NCBI GenBank assembly: GCA_002293315.1 | Contig: DBCZ01000043.1 | Coordinates: forward strand, 1 to 8,618 | Direction of reading: 5' to 3' | Origin: Ruminococcaceae bacterium UBA945 | GTDB lineage: Bacteria > Bacillota > Clostridia > Oscillospirales > Acutalibacteraceae | DNA: 8,618 nt | Part shown: positions 1 through 6,206 of the stretch, piece by piece | Numbering within the stretch: the stretch's first letter is position 1 | Layout of the letters: the number at the start of each line of letters is the position of its first letter | Notes under the pieces: generated by a model | The model's input: only the letters and a program-made list of their open reading frames with translations | What the model was told of the DNA's origin: nothing | Database searches by the model: none | Program-made: the position numbers and the translations under genes

Positions 1-1809
1 AACGCGCAGGGCGAAGACGTCGTCGCGGGTATCCGCACGCCGTTCCCGATTGCTCACCTCAAAGAAGAAATGCCCGCGGTGTATGACGAATTTTGGACGA
101 TTGCCCAGAACCTCGAAAATCACTACAGAGATATGCAGGACATGGAGTTTACAATCGAAAACGGCAAGCTGTTCATGCTTCAGACAAGAAGCGGCAAGAG
201 AACAGCCGCCGCGGCTCTTAAAATAGCTGTTGACCTCGTTGACGAGGGCATGATAACGGAAGACGAAGCAGTTCTGCGCGTTGACCCGAAGCAGCTTGAC
301 AGCCTCCTTCACCCGCAGTTTGACACAACTGCCCTCAAGAGCGCAACACCGCTCGGCAAGGGTCTTGCGGCTTCTCCGGGCGCAGCGTGCGGCAAGGTTG
401 TCTTCACAGCCGAAGACGCCGCCGAATGGCATAACAACAGAGGCGAAAAGGTGGTTCTTGTCCGCCTTGAAACCTCACCTGAAGACATCGAAGGCATGGT
501 GGTTTCAGAGGGCATACTCACGGTTCGCGGAGGCATGACTTCTCACGCCGCCGTCGTCGCGAGAGGCATGGGCACCTGCTGCGTATCAGGCCTCGGTGAG
601 ATTCAAATGCACGAGGAAGATAAATACTTCGAGCTCGGCGGAAGAACAGTAAAAGAGGGCGATTATATCTCTCTTGACGGCTCAACCGGCAATGTTTACG
701 GCGAAGCTATCCCGACCGTGGAAGCCACAATCAGCGGAGATTTCGACCGCTTTATGTCATGGGCTGATGCAAAGAGAACGCTGAAGGTCAGAACAAACGC
801 AGATAACCCGAAGGATGCCGCGCAGGCAGTTAAGTTCGGCGCAGAGGGAATAGGCCTCACACGTACGGAGCATATGTTCTTTGAGCCTTCAAGGATAAAG
901 GCAGTGCGTGAGATGATAGTCGCGAAGACGAAGGAAGCCAGAGAGACAGCTCTCAATAAGATTCTGCCGTATCAGCAGGGTGACTTTGAAGAGATGTACA
1001 GGGTTCTCGAGGGCAAGCCTATGACGATTCGCTTCCTTGACCCGCCTCTGCATGAATTCCTCCCGACGAAGGAAGAAGACATCAAGGAGATTGCCGACGA
1101 GCTTGGCATGACGATTGACGCGCTGAAAGCCGTCATAGACAGCCTGCATGAGTTCAACCCGATGATGGGTCACCGTGGCTGCCGCCTCGATGTGACGTAT
1201 CCGGAAATCGCGGTAATGCAGACGACCGCGGTCATCAACGCGGCCATCAAGGTGAACAGAGAGCATCCCGAATATAATATCGTTCCCGAAATCATGATTC
1301 CGCTTGTAGGTGAGCTCAAGGAGCTTAAGTTCGTTAAGAGCTTTGTCGTAGAGACAGCCGATAAGCTCATCGCCGAGGCAGGCATAGATATGAAGTATAA
1401 TGTCGGCACGATGATTGAGATCCCGAGAGCGGCCATCACAGCCGATGAAATCGCAACGGAGGCTGAGTTCTTCAGCTTCGGCACGAACGACCTCACACAG
1501 ATGACGTTCGGCTTCAGCCGTGACGACGCGGGCAAGTTCCTCGATGCTTACTACGACAACAAGATTTTCGAGTTTGACCCGTTCGAGAAGCTCGACCAGG
1601 ACGGCGTTGGCAAGCTCGTCAAGACAGCTGTTGAGCTCGGCAAAAAGACGCGCCCCGACATCAAACTCGGCATCTGCGGCGAGCACGGCGGAGATCCCAG
1701 CACTGTGGAATTCTGCCACAACGTGGGCCTCAATTATGTTTCATGCTCACCGTTCCGTGTGCCGATTGCGAGGCTTGCGGCCGCGCAGGCAGCTATTAAG
1801 GGCAATTGA
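1..1809 (+). CDS. ppdK: Pyruvate phosphate dikinase, C-terminal part (5' end outside window)
   Basis: This gene is open from the first base and encodes 602 residues. It begins at NAQGEDVVAG, the end of the ATP-grasp nucleotide-binding domain. PPDK is a soluble enzyme that interconverts pyruvate + ATP + Pi and PEP + AMP + PPi; in anaerobes it often works in glycolysis. The swivelling phosphohistidine domain follows, with GGMTSHAAVVARGMG; the catalytic His is residue 182 of the fragment (codon 544-546). Next comes the PEP/pyruvate TIM barrel with RFLDPPLHEFLPT, NPMMGHRGCRL, GTMIEIPRAA, SFGTNDLTQMTFG and GICGEHGG, whose acid/base Cys is residue 559. The His-to-Cys distance matches the known family (about 376 residues), so the full protein should be about 875 aa with roughly 273 residues missing upstream. 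No frameshift or missing key residue is seen. The stop is TGA at 1807-1809, and a terminator follows. The identification is firm. Confidence 0.98.
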   Translation, partial: NAQGEDVVAGIRTPFPIAHLKEEMPAVYDEFWTIAQNLENHYRDMQDMEFTIENGKLFMLQTRSGKRTAAAALKIAVDLVDEGMITEDEAVLRVDPKQLDSLLHPQFDTTALKSATPLGKGLAASPGAACGKVVFTAEDAAEWHNNRGEKVVLVRLETSPEDIEGMVVSEGILTVRGGMTSHAAVVARGMGTCCVSGLGEIQMHEEDKYFELGGRTVKEGDYISLDGSTGNVYGEAIPTVEATISGDFDRFMSWADAKRTLKVRTNADNPKDAAQAVKFGAEGIGLTRTEHMFFEPSRIKAVREMIVAKTKEARETALNKILPYQQGDFEEMYRVLEGKPMTIRFLDPPLHEFLPTKEEDIKEIADELGMTIDALKAVIDSLHEFNPMMGHRGCRLDVTYPEIAVMQTTAVINAAIKVNREHPEYNIVPEIMIPLVGELKELKFVKSFVVETADKLIAEAGIDMKYNVGTMIEIPRAAITADEIATEAEFFSFGTNDLTQMTFGFSRDDAGKFLDAYYDNKIFEFDPFEKLDQDGVGKLVKTAVELGKKTRPDIKLGICGEHGGDPSTVEFCHNVGLNYVSCSPFRVPIARLAAAQAAIKGN

Positions 1810-1831
1810 CAATGAATAATTGACAATAAAG
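1804..1831. repeat. Tandem AATTGACAAT repeat after ppdK
   Basis: AATTGACAAT occurs at 1804-1813 and again at 1818-1827, separated by GAAT. The first copy contains the ppdK stop codon. The second copy extends to the 15-nt string TAATTGACAATAAAG (1817-1831), which recurs inverted at 5028-5042. The origin is unknown; it could be an interspersed repeat or chance in AT-rich DNA. Confidence 0.6.
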
Positions 1832-1833
1832 AA

Positions 1834-1866
1834 CCGGGTATCTCTTTTGGAGATGCCCGGCTTTTT
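1834..1866 (+). terminator. Rho-independent terminator of ppdK
   Basis: An 11-bp stem (CCGGGTATCTC at 1834-1844 paired with GAGATGCCCGG at 1850-1860, one G-U pair) has a TTTTG loop and is followed by C and five T (1862-1866). It sits 24 nt after the ppdK stop. Read on the minus strand, the same hairpin is followed by TTCTTTATT, so it may also stop transcripts from the convergent phosphotransferase gene, though less ideally. Confidence 0.93.
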
Positions 1867-1875
1867 CATGCAGAA

Positions 1876-2796
1876 TCATCTATTACAGACTTCCGTGAAA
1901 ACTACAGCAAAATCCTTAAGACTATGAATATCCTCAATTTGATACCCAAACTTCTCGCAGAAATCAATGATAATAGTCGCGCCGAAATCATGAATTGCAA
2001 GCCCCTTGAGAAAGAACCCGATAAATTCATCTATGCTCATCTCACCGCGGAATATGTCAAGGAAATCCCTGCGGCAATCGAAGAGCGAGTAAACGATGGG
2101 GGGCAGCTCGTAATACCATGGCGCGAGGTGGCAGTCCGCAAAGTCAATCAGGTGCAGCTTTTTCTCACTGTCAATCAGCGTGTTGTCGTCGGTGAAATCG
2201 CCATGCACGAGAACGCTTTCAGAGAAATCAAGCCCCTCTGCCGTTTTGATTATATCCTCGCGCAAGTTTTCGGGCAGCTTTTCCAGGCGCTCATTCTTTT
2301 TCAGCTCGCCGAGCAAATCAAGTGCCGGGATAGCATCGCTCGGCCGGTTAAGTCTGCTCAATATCTCCTTCACTTGTGTCACAATACAGGGAATTTCATC
2401 AGGCGTCAGCTTGTCCCTCACATCCTTGAAATCCAAGGCCTCAATGAAATCCATGACAATATATGCGAAAGTATATTTATCCGCAATTTCGCCGTGAGCG
2501 ATAACCCTCGGGCATTCCACGCCGAAGCGATTGGCGGCTTTCATGGAATTCAACTCCACCGCGGCGTCAAGCGAGCCGTCAAAACCGCTTTCCTTCGGGC
2601 AGAACACCTTGATGATATAGCTATGCACCTTGAAAACGGCATGAGTGCCCGGCGTGACGTTTTTTATATCGCAAACCTCACACGGAATTTCCTCGCGCCT
2701 GCATATTTCCAGTATCACATCAGAGAACGCGGGGATTGACTGATACATCCTCGCCCAATCGTCCCACGAGGCGATTCTTTCATTAAACAGCATCAT
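1876..2796 (-). CDS. APH-fold phosphotransferase (aminoglycoside phosphotransferase family)
   Basis: The 306-aa protein has a protein-kinase-like fold of the phosphotransferase enzyme family that includes aminoglycoside, choline and homoserine kinases. Residues 49-65 resemble the ATP-binding hairpin (TPGTHAVFKVHSYIIKVF, candidate Lys63). The catalytic loop is VLVHGDFTDDN (His198, Asp200, Asn205), and the metal-binding segment is LIDFAD (Asp218). The family transfers ATP phosphate to a small-molecule hydroxyl; the substrate cannot be read here, and an antibiotic-resistance role is not implied. It is the last gene of the minus-strand cluster. Its ATG overlaps the TGA of the upstream gene (ATGA), with AAAGGAG five nt upstream at 2802-2808. 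A second in-frame ATG follows immediately, so the start could be either 2796 or 2793. The stop is 9 nt from the ppdK terminator. Confidence 0.88.
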   Translation of the reverse strand: MMLFNERIASWDDWARMYQSIPAFSDVILEICRREEIPCEVCDIKNVTPGTHAVFKVHSYIIKVFCPKESGFDGSLDAAVELNSMKAANRFGVECPRVIAHGEIADKYTFAYIVMDFIEALDFKDVRDKLTPDEIPCIVTQVKEILSRLNRPSDAIPALDLLGELKKNERLEKLPENLREDIIKTAEGLDFSESVLVHGDFTDDNTLIDSEKKLHLIDFADCHLAPWYYELPPIVYSLFDCRRDFLDIFRGEMSIDEFIGFFLKGLAIHDFGATIIIDFCEKFGYQIEDIHSLKDFAVVFTEVCNR

Positions 2797-3524
2797 TTTA
2801 TCTCCTTTAGTATGTCACGCTCGTCCGCATCGGGATAAAGCTCCTTCATGCGGTTTATTATCTTTTTGAAGCTCTCCTCGGGTGGGAGAGAATACTCACT
2901 GCGCACATACTCCTCGCCGAAAAGGCTCTCGGGCGGCTCATAAACGGAAATCGACCACCCATAGGCCTCGCCCTTCCTATTCTGCTTTCTCGTGAAGCCT
3001 GTGTTCACAAGGTATGTTTGCGCTTGCAGGCTTTGCAATGTGCCTTCAAAGCCCTTTTCGCCGCCCTTGCCGAAGCCCGCCTTCTCCTTCATGAGATATG
3101 AGGGTACCGCGGTGTTGTTCGGGAAATCCTCGGCAAAGAGGTCCATAATCAGCTTCGCGCGGTAATGCGCCTTGCCGTCTTCATAGAGACTGTCAAAATC
3201 ATAGCCAAGCCTGCGATAATTCGCAAAGGTGGGGAACCACGCCTTAGAGATAAAGCCGGATTTCTTCCCGAGCAGCTTGCCATAGGCCACTTCGCGGCTC
3301 TCGGCGATAATCTCGCGCCACAGCCAGGGGTCTTCCTTGTGGTCTGTGAACCAATAATCCGCCGCTGCACGTTCTTCAACCGAAAAACCCGCGACGCTGG
3401 AGGTCGTTAGCGGCAAAAAGCCCTCTTTGTTTATTAAAGCAATCAGCTCTTTAGCTGACTTTATTCGCTTCGGGTCGCGCCTGTCAAGACCGGCGGCGAC
3501 GAGCGTTCCGTTAATCATTTCCAT
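2793..3524 (-). CDS. AlkZ-related protein (possible DNA glycosylase-like)
   Basis: The protein is 243 aa, soluble, with no signal peptide or membrane segment. The pattern FISKAWFPTFANYRRLGYDFDSLYEDG (about 91-117), the following KLIMDLF and the LQAQTYLV stretch (166-173) resemble Firmicutes proteins annotated as AlkZ-related. These are distant relatives of AlkZ/YcaQ alkylpurine DNA glycosylases. AlkZ enzymes use a Q-x-Q type motif, and QAQ at 167-169 is a candidate equivalent. Recognition is from remembered family patterns, not a search, and enzymatic activity is unproven. The start at 3524 has GAGGT upstream, partly inside the end of the GNAT gene 8 nt away. The 3' end overlaps the phosphotransferase start by ATGA, implying translational coupling. 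Aromatic and Lys/Arg-rich segments would fit nucleic-acid binding, but that is inference. Confidence 0.6.
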   Translation of the reverse strand: MEMINGTLVAAGLDRRDPKRIKSAKELIALINKEGFLPLTTSSVAGFSVEERAAADYWFTDHKEDPWLWREIIAESREVAYGKLLGKKSGFISKAWFPTFANYRRLGYDFDSLYEDGKAHYRAKLIMDLFAEDFPNNTAVPSYLMKEKAGFGKGGEKGFEGTLQSLQAQTYLVNTGFTRKQNRKGEAYGWSISVYEPPESLFGEEYVRSEYSLPPEESFKKIINRMKELYPDADERDILKEIK

Positions 3525-3532
3525 AAGTTACC

Positions 3533-3961
3533 TCAGATATTCCTAGTGTTAAGGCTTTTATTGCGGTAGAATAAATCTTCGCGCTTTTCAAAGCCGATGC
3601 TTTCCCAGAAGCCGTTGCCCAAATCGTTATCGGCAAAGACCACCAGCCCGACTTTGTTAATTCCTTCGTACTTCAAGGCTTCAAGCGCAGCGTCCACCAG
3701 CTTTTTCCCGATACCGGCTTCACGGCAGCCCTCCGCAACCGCGGTGTGGTAGATATAACCTCTGCGCCCGTCATGCCCGCAGAGAATCGTGCCGATTATT
3801 CCCGAATCCTCCGCGATGAAAGATGTGTGCGGATTTCTCTCCAGAAATGTTCTGATACCCTCGGCGGAATCATCAAGGCTTCTCATGCCAATAGAAGAAA
3901 TGCTGTTCCACAGCTGAAAGCAAGCGTCGTAATCATCATTCTTCATAGCTCTTATAATCAT
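3533..3961 (-). CDS. GNAT-family N-acetyltransferase
   Basis: This 142-aa protein spans one GNAT domain. MIIRAMKNDDYDACFQLW is the usual N-terminal strand and helix. IAEDSGIIGTILCGHDGRRGYIYHTAV gives the central beta hairpin. CREAGIGKKLV (R80-x-x-G83-I-G85) is the acetyl-CoA pyrophosphate-binding motif A. GFWESIGFEKREDLFY is the C-terminal motif B. The layout resembles YpeA-like acetyltransferases. It transfers acetyl from acetyl-CoA to an amine; the substrate is unknown. The start ATG at 3961 overlaps the dcd TGA (ATGA), with a GAGGGT ribosome binding site inside the end of dcd. The AlkZ-related gene begins 8 nt downstream, so the gene is very likely co-transcribed and translationally coupled. 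Confidence 0.9.
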   Translation of the reverse strand: MIIRAMKNDDYDACFQLWNSISSIGMRSLDDSAEGIRTFLERNPHTSFIAEDSGIIGTILCGHDGRRGYIYHTAVAEGCREAGIGKKLVDAALEALKYEGINKVGLVVFADNDLGNGFWESIGFEKREDLFYRNKSLNTRNI

Positions 3962-4485
3962 TCTTTACCCTCAAAATCCTTGTACATCAGGCTTGCCTGA
4001 ATGCCTGTGTTATTCTGATACTTCCCGCTTGAATATAAATCATATTCGCCGTGAATATCATGGTAATAAATCTGGCAGCATTCTACATTGGGGTAGATTT
4101 TCACGGGCTGCACGCAGAAAATCTCAAGCGTCCAGTAGCCGGAAAAGCCTATGTCTCCGAAGCCGGCAGTCACGTGTATGAACAAACCCAGTCTGCCGGT
4201 TGAAGAACGCCCCTCAAGCATAGGCACGAATTTCTCTGTGCGCGTATGCTCGACGGTGCGCCCGAGATAAAGCCGCCCCGGTTCGAGAATCAAGCCCTCT
4301 TCAGGGATAGTAATCAGCCTTGTGGGGTTATCTTTTTTCATATCGATTAAATCGTTTTCATAGATCAATAATTCATTATGCAAACAAAGATTATAGCTGT
4401 TCGGGTTCAGCCTGCTTCTATCATAAGGCTCAATGAAGATATTTTTTCCCATGTTTTTCTCAATTTCTTTTCCGGATAAAATCAT
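3958..4485 (-). CDS. dcd: dCTP deaminase
   Basis: The 175-aa protein starts MILSGKEI, the usual N-terminus of Dcd. An upstream in-frame start at 4551 would add 22 unconserved residues that overlap vanZ and was rejected; 4485 has AAAGGAG in front. Dcd deaminates dCTP to dUTP for dTTP synthesis, as a cytosolic homotrimer. SRLNPNSYNLCL (24-35) matches the family's N-terminal signature. EGRSSTGRLGLFIHVTAGFGDIGFSG (91-116) is the active-site core with Ser94/95 and Arg98. Glu121 in TLEI matches the catalytic Glu. GKYQNNTG (154-161) is the C-terminal nucleotide-contacting tail. Whether it is monofunctional or also a dUTPase cannot be settled by eye. It lies 20 nt after vanZ and overlaps the GNAT gene. 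Dcd-like enzymes occur in phage defence, but this one has the standard housekeeping form. Confidence 0.95.
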   Translation of the reverse strand: MILSGKEIEKNMGKNIFIEPYDRSRLNPNSYNLCLHNELLIYENDLIDMKKDNPTRLITIPEEGLILEPGRLYLGRTVEHTRTEKFVPMLEGRSSTGRLGLFIHVTAGFGDIGFSGYWTLEIFCVQPVKIYPNVECCQIYYHDIHGEYDLYSSGKYQNNTGIQASLMYKDFEGKE

Positions 4486-4500
4486 TTTTTCTCCTTTATC
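4475..4500 (-). repeat. dcd translation-initiation region, near-copy of the vanZ one
   Basis: Read on the minus strand, this holds the dcd ribosome binding site, ATG and first codons (GATAAAGGAG, six A, TGATTTTATC). It differs from the vanZ initiation region at 5008-5033 by one base in the GGAG/GGGAG run over about 25 nt. It is also bounded by a 6-nt inverted repeat (GATAAA and TTTATC) that encloses the ribosome binding site and start codon. Confidence 0.7.
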
Positions 4501-4505
4501 TAAAA

Positions 4506-5018
4506 TCACATTGGCGCTCTCGGCATCAGGGTTCTGAAAAGGACAAAGCATGACACCGCTAATTCACAAAGCGTGATGATAACACACACCACCAGCATTG
4601 CCGTATCCGCGTTTCTACCGAAAAGCTTTGCTGTGATGAAGAAAAGTAAAATCCCGCAGACACCGCCCAAGGTGTTGAGAATCAAATCGGCCATGTCGCT
4701 GCGCCCGATAGCCATAATATATTGCAGTGCTTCAAGCGAAAAACTGGAGAGAAGAATAATCAGGGCATTCCGCGCGGCGATAGCGAAGCTTTTACGCGTG
4801 AGTGCTGAAATATACAGCCCGAACGGGATAAAAACGAGCAGGTTGAAGCGCATTTCAGGCATTGTGTTGTAAGTAAACGGAATCAGGTTAATAACCCTTT
4901 CCGAACCGTCGCCGATATGCGGCATGCCGAACTTCCAGAGAATCGCCCAGCAAAGAAAGAGCAGGTAAGCAAAGAATAATATACGAATCACGGTGTTTTT
5001 CTTGCTTGATAAAATCAT
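4506..5018 (-). CDS. VanZ-family integral membrane protein
   Basis: The protein is 170 aa with about five hydrophobic segments (roughly residues 9-29, 57-73, 83-102, 109-131 and 139-162), so it is a membrane protein. VanZ-family signatures are present: INLIPF (43-48), FNLLVFIPFG (58-67), E96-x-x-Q99, and RSDMADLILNTLGG (106-119) with conserved R, D, D, N and G. VanZ itself gives low-level teicoplanin resistance, but most family members have no known function, so resistance should not be assumed. The ATG at 5018 with AAAGGGAG upstream was chosen over a TTG at 5039, which would put the ribosome binding site inside the coding region. It is the first gene of the minus-strand cluster and is divergent from queH. 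Its opening MILSSKK is unusual and mirrors the start of Dcd. Confidence 0.87.
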   Translation of the reverse strand: MILSSKKNTVIRILFFAYLLFLCWAILWKFGMPHIGDGSERVINLIPFTYNTMPEMRFNLLVFIPFGLYISALTRKSFAIAARNALIILLSSFSLEALQYIMAIGRSDMADLILNTLGGVCGILLFFITAKLFGRNADTAMLVVCVIITLCELAVSCFVLFRTLMPRAPM

Positions 5019-5033
5019 TTTTTCTCCCTTTAT
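5008..5033 (-). repeat. vanZ translation-initiation region, near-copy of the dcd one
   Basis: On the minus strand this region carries ATAAAGGGAG, six A and TGATTTTATC, the vanZ ribosome binding site, ATG and codons 2-4. It matches 4475-4499 except for one extra G in the Shine-Dalgarno run. The first four residues encoded (MILS) are those expected of Dcd proteins. Confidence 0.7.
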
Positions 5034-5076
5034 TGTCAATTACATAATTAAATGATATGCTTAATGAGGTGATATT
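5019..5076. promoter_or_regulatory. Divergent spacer between vanZ cluster and queH
   Basis: This AT-rich 58-bp spacer must contain, or overlap, promoters for both directions. Candidate -10 boxes are CATAAT at 5043-5048 for queH (about 20 nt leader) and TATCAT, read on minus at 5057-5052, for vanZ. Neither has a good -35 at the right distance, so this is only a region call. The queH ribosome binding site GAGGTGAT is at 5067-5074. The vanZ side holds AAAGGGAG and the inverted copy of the 15-nt repeat (5028-5042). Confidence 0.4.
5028..5042 (-). repeat. Inverted copy of the 15-nt TAATTGACAATAAAG repeat
   Basis: The plus strand reads CTTTATTGTCAATTA, the exact reverse complement of 1817-1831. 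It lies immediately upstream of vanZ and includes part of its ribosome binding site. With the copy after ppdK it brackets the five-gene minus-strand cluster. Confidence 0.6.
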
Positions 5077-5691
5077 ATGAACAGAAATTATTCAAAAGAG
5101 CTTGAAGAAATCATAGCGCAAAGTAAGAGCGGCGGGATAAAGCCGAAGCTTTTGCTTCATGCCTGCTGTGCGCCGTGTTCCAGCGCCGTGCTGGAGAGGC
5201 TGAATTCCCATTTCGAGATTTTCATCTTCTATTATAATCCGAATATCTCCTCGCTTGAGGAATACGCAAAGCGCGGAGATGAACTGAAGCGCCTTATTTC
5301 CGAAATGCCCGTGGATATTGCGGGCTTGATAATCGAGCCGTATGATGCCGCGCCGTTTGATGGAATCAGCCGCGGGCTTGAATCGGCACCGGAGGGCGGC
5401 GTGCGGTGTGGGCTCTGCTATGAACTGCGCCTGAAGAAAGCCGCGGAGAAAGCGGAGGAGCTTGCCTGCGATTATTTCACCACCACGCTCACGATAAGCC
5501 CGCTGAAATCCGCTGAAAAAATAAATGCGATAGGCGATAGGCTGGCGACTGCTGTCGCATGGCTGCCGTCTGATTTCAAGAAAAAGGAAGGCTATAAACG
5601 TTCTGTTGAGCTTTCAAAACAATATAATCTCTACAGGCAGAATTTCTGCGGCTGTGTGTTTTCTAAGGGGAAATCTGATGACCGCGTTTGA
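5077..5691 (+). CDS. queH: Epoxyqueuosine reductase QueH
   Basis: The 204-aa protein reduces epoxyqueuosine to queuosine at the wobble position of tRNAs, the last step of queuosine synthesis, replacing the unrelated QueG. The family pattern is complete. LLLHACCAPCSS has the adjacent cysteines 30/31, followed by FYYNPNISSLEEYAKR. RCGLC has Cys111 and Cys114, which with 30/31 are expected to hold a 4Fe-4S cluster. SPLKSAEKIN and DFKKKEGYKRSVELS lead to LYRQNFCGCVFS (Cys191, Cys193), the redox cysteine pair. The start at 5077 has GAGGTGAT upstream. Its 3' end overlaps the SprT-like gene by 14 nt. No other queuosine gene is in the window, so this may be a salvage-dependent or dispersed pathway. 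Confidence 0.96.
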   Translation: MNRNYSKELEEIIAQSKSGGIKPKLLLHACCAPCSSAVLERLNSHFEIFIFYYNPNISSLEEYAKRGDELKRLISEMPVDIAGLIIEPYDAAPFDGISRGLESAPEGGVRCGLCYELRLKKAAEKAEELACDYFTTTLTISPLKSAEKINAIGDRLATAVAWLPSDFKKKEGYKRSVELSKQYNLYRQNFCGCVFSKGKSDDRV

Positions 5692-6175
5692 GCTGAACGA
5701 GCTTCTGGGTGTGGTGGAGGCGAAGCTCTGGCAGCTTTCCATACCATATTCACCGCATATTGAGCGAAATGTGCGAATCAATACGCGTGCAAAGAAGCGG
5801 CTGGGCTGCTGCATATATTCGGGCGGGAAATATATAATCGAGGTCTCCGAGGTACTGCTCGCGCCGGATAAAGCGGCGCTGCTGGAGCAAACGCTTGTCC
5901 ATGAGCTGCTGCACACCTGCAGGGGTTGCCGCAATCACGGCGAAAAATGGAAAGCCTACGCGCAGCTTGCGAATGAAGCTTACGGCTATTCCATCGCGCG
6001 CACGGTGGATACGGGTGAGGGCGGCACAGCAACTTTGCGCGCTGAAAGCGTGAAATATGTCCTTGTGTGCGAAAACTGCGGTTTGCGGATTGAGCGCTCC
6101 CGCATGAGCAAGGCCGTGAAATCTCCGTGGAGATACAGGTGCAAATGCGGCGGGAAGCTCAAACGGATAAAGTAA
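5678..6175 (+). CDS. SprT-like zinc metalloprotease-fold protein
   Basis: The protein is 165 aa and soluble. The motif VHELLHTCRGCRNHG gives the zincin pattern HExxH with a third His (His75, Glu76, His79, His87), as in the SprT family. In SprTN/Spartan relatives this domain cleaves DNA-protein crosslinks; the role of small bacterial SprT-like proteins is unknown. The upstream part (GCCIYSGGKYIIEVSEVLL) fits the family's beta-sheet region. The C-terminus is a zinc ribbon, CENC at 131-134 and CKC at 155-157. The second knuckle is C-x-C rather than the more usual C-x-x-C. Start 5678 was chosen with AAGGGG a few nt upstream; a start at 5606 would add 24 residues read in a second frame of queH. 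The 14-nt overlap suggests translational coupling with queH. Confidence 0.88.
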   Translation: MTAFELNELLGVVEAKLWQLSIPYSPHIERNVRINTRAKKRLGCCIYSGGKYIIEVSEVLLAPDKAALLEQTLVHELLHTCRGCRNHGEKWKAYAQLANEAYGYSIARTVDTGEGGTATLRAESVKYVLVCENCGLRIERSRMSKAVKSPWRYRCKCGGKLKRIK

Positions 6176-6199
6176 AAGCTCGGAGTAATCCGGGCTTTT
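6174..6199. terminator. Bidirectional terminator between convergent genes
   Basis: A 10-bp stem, AAAAGCTCGG (6174-6183) with CCGGGCTTTT (6190-6199, one G-U pair), has the loop AGTAAT. The U-run is the 3' arm on the plus strand, and the mirror holds on the minus strand. It begins inside the TAA stop of the SprT-like gene and lies 7 nt beyond the stop of the convergent lipoprotein gene, so it probably serves both. Confidence 0.88.
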
Positions 6200-6206
6200 A
6201 TCATGC

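Noticed and set aside
889..1719. 276-codon open frame antisense to ppdK
   Set aside because: The plus-strand frame encodes unmistakable PPDK motifs throughout. The antisense frame is a by-product of codon bias and shows no family pattern.
1924..2739. 271-codon plus-strand frame across the phosphotransferase gene
   Set aside because: It lies wholly antisense to a gene with intact HGD and DFAD motifs and a good start. Its translation shows no recognisable family pattern.
3958..4485. Phage-defence dCTP deaminase
   Set aside because: The protein has the standard short housekeeping Dcd form with no fused or neighbouring defence domains.
4486..4551. Longer dcd reading with 22 extra N-terminal residues
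   Set aside because: It overlaps vanZ, encodes the dcd ribosome binding site as protein, and precedes the conserved MILSGKEI start of the family.
1876..5018. Antibiotic-resistance island (VanZ, GNAT, APH)
   Set aside because: Each family is large and mostly unrelated to resistance. No vanA/B-type partners, integron or transposase are present.
5034..5039. TTGACA on the minus strand as a -35 box for vanZ
   Set aside because: A -10 at 16-18 nt spacing would fall at or beyond the vanZ start codon, so it cannot drive that gene from its chosen start.
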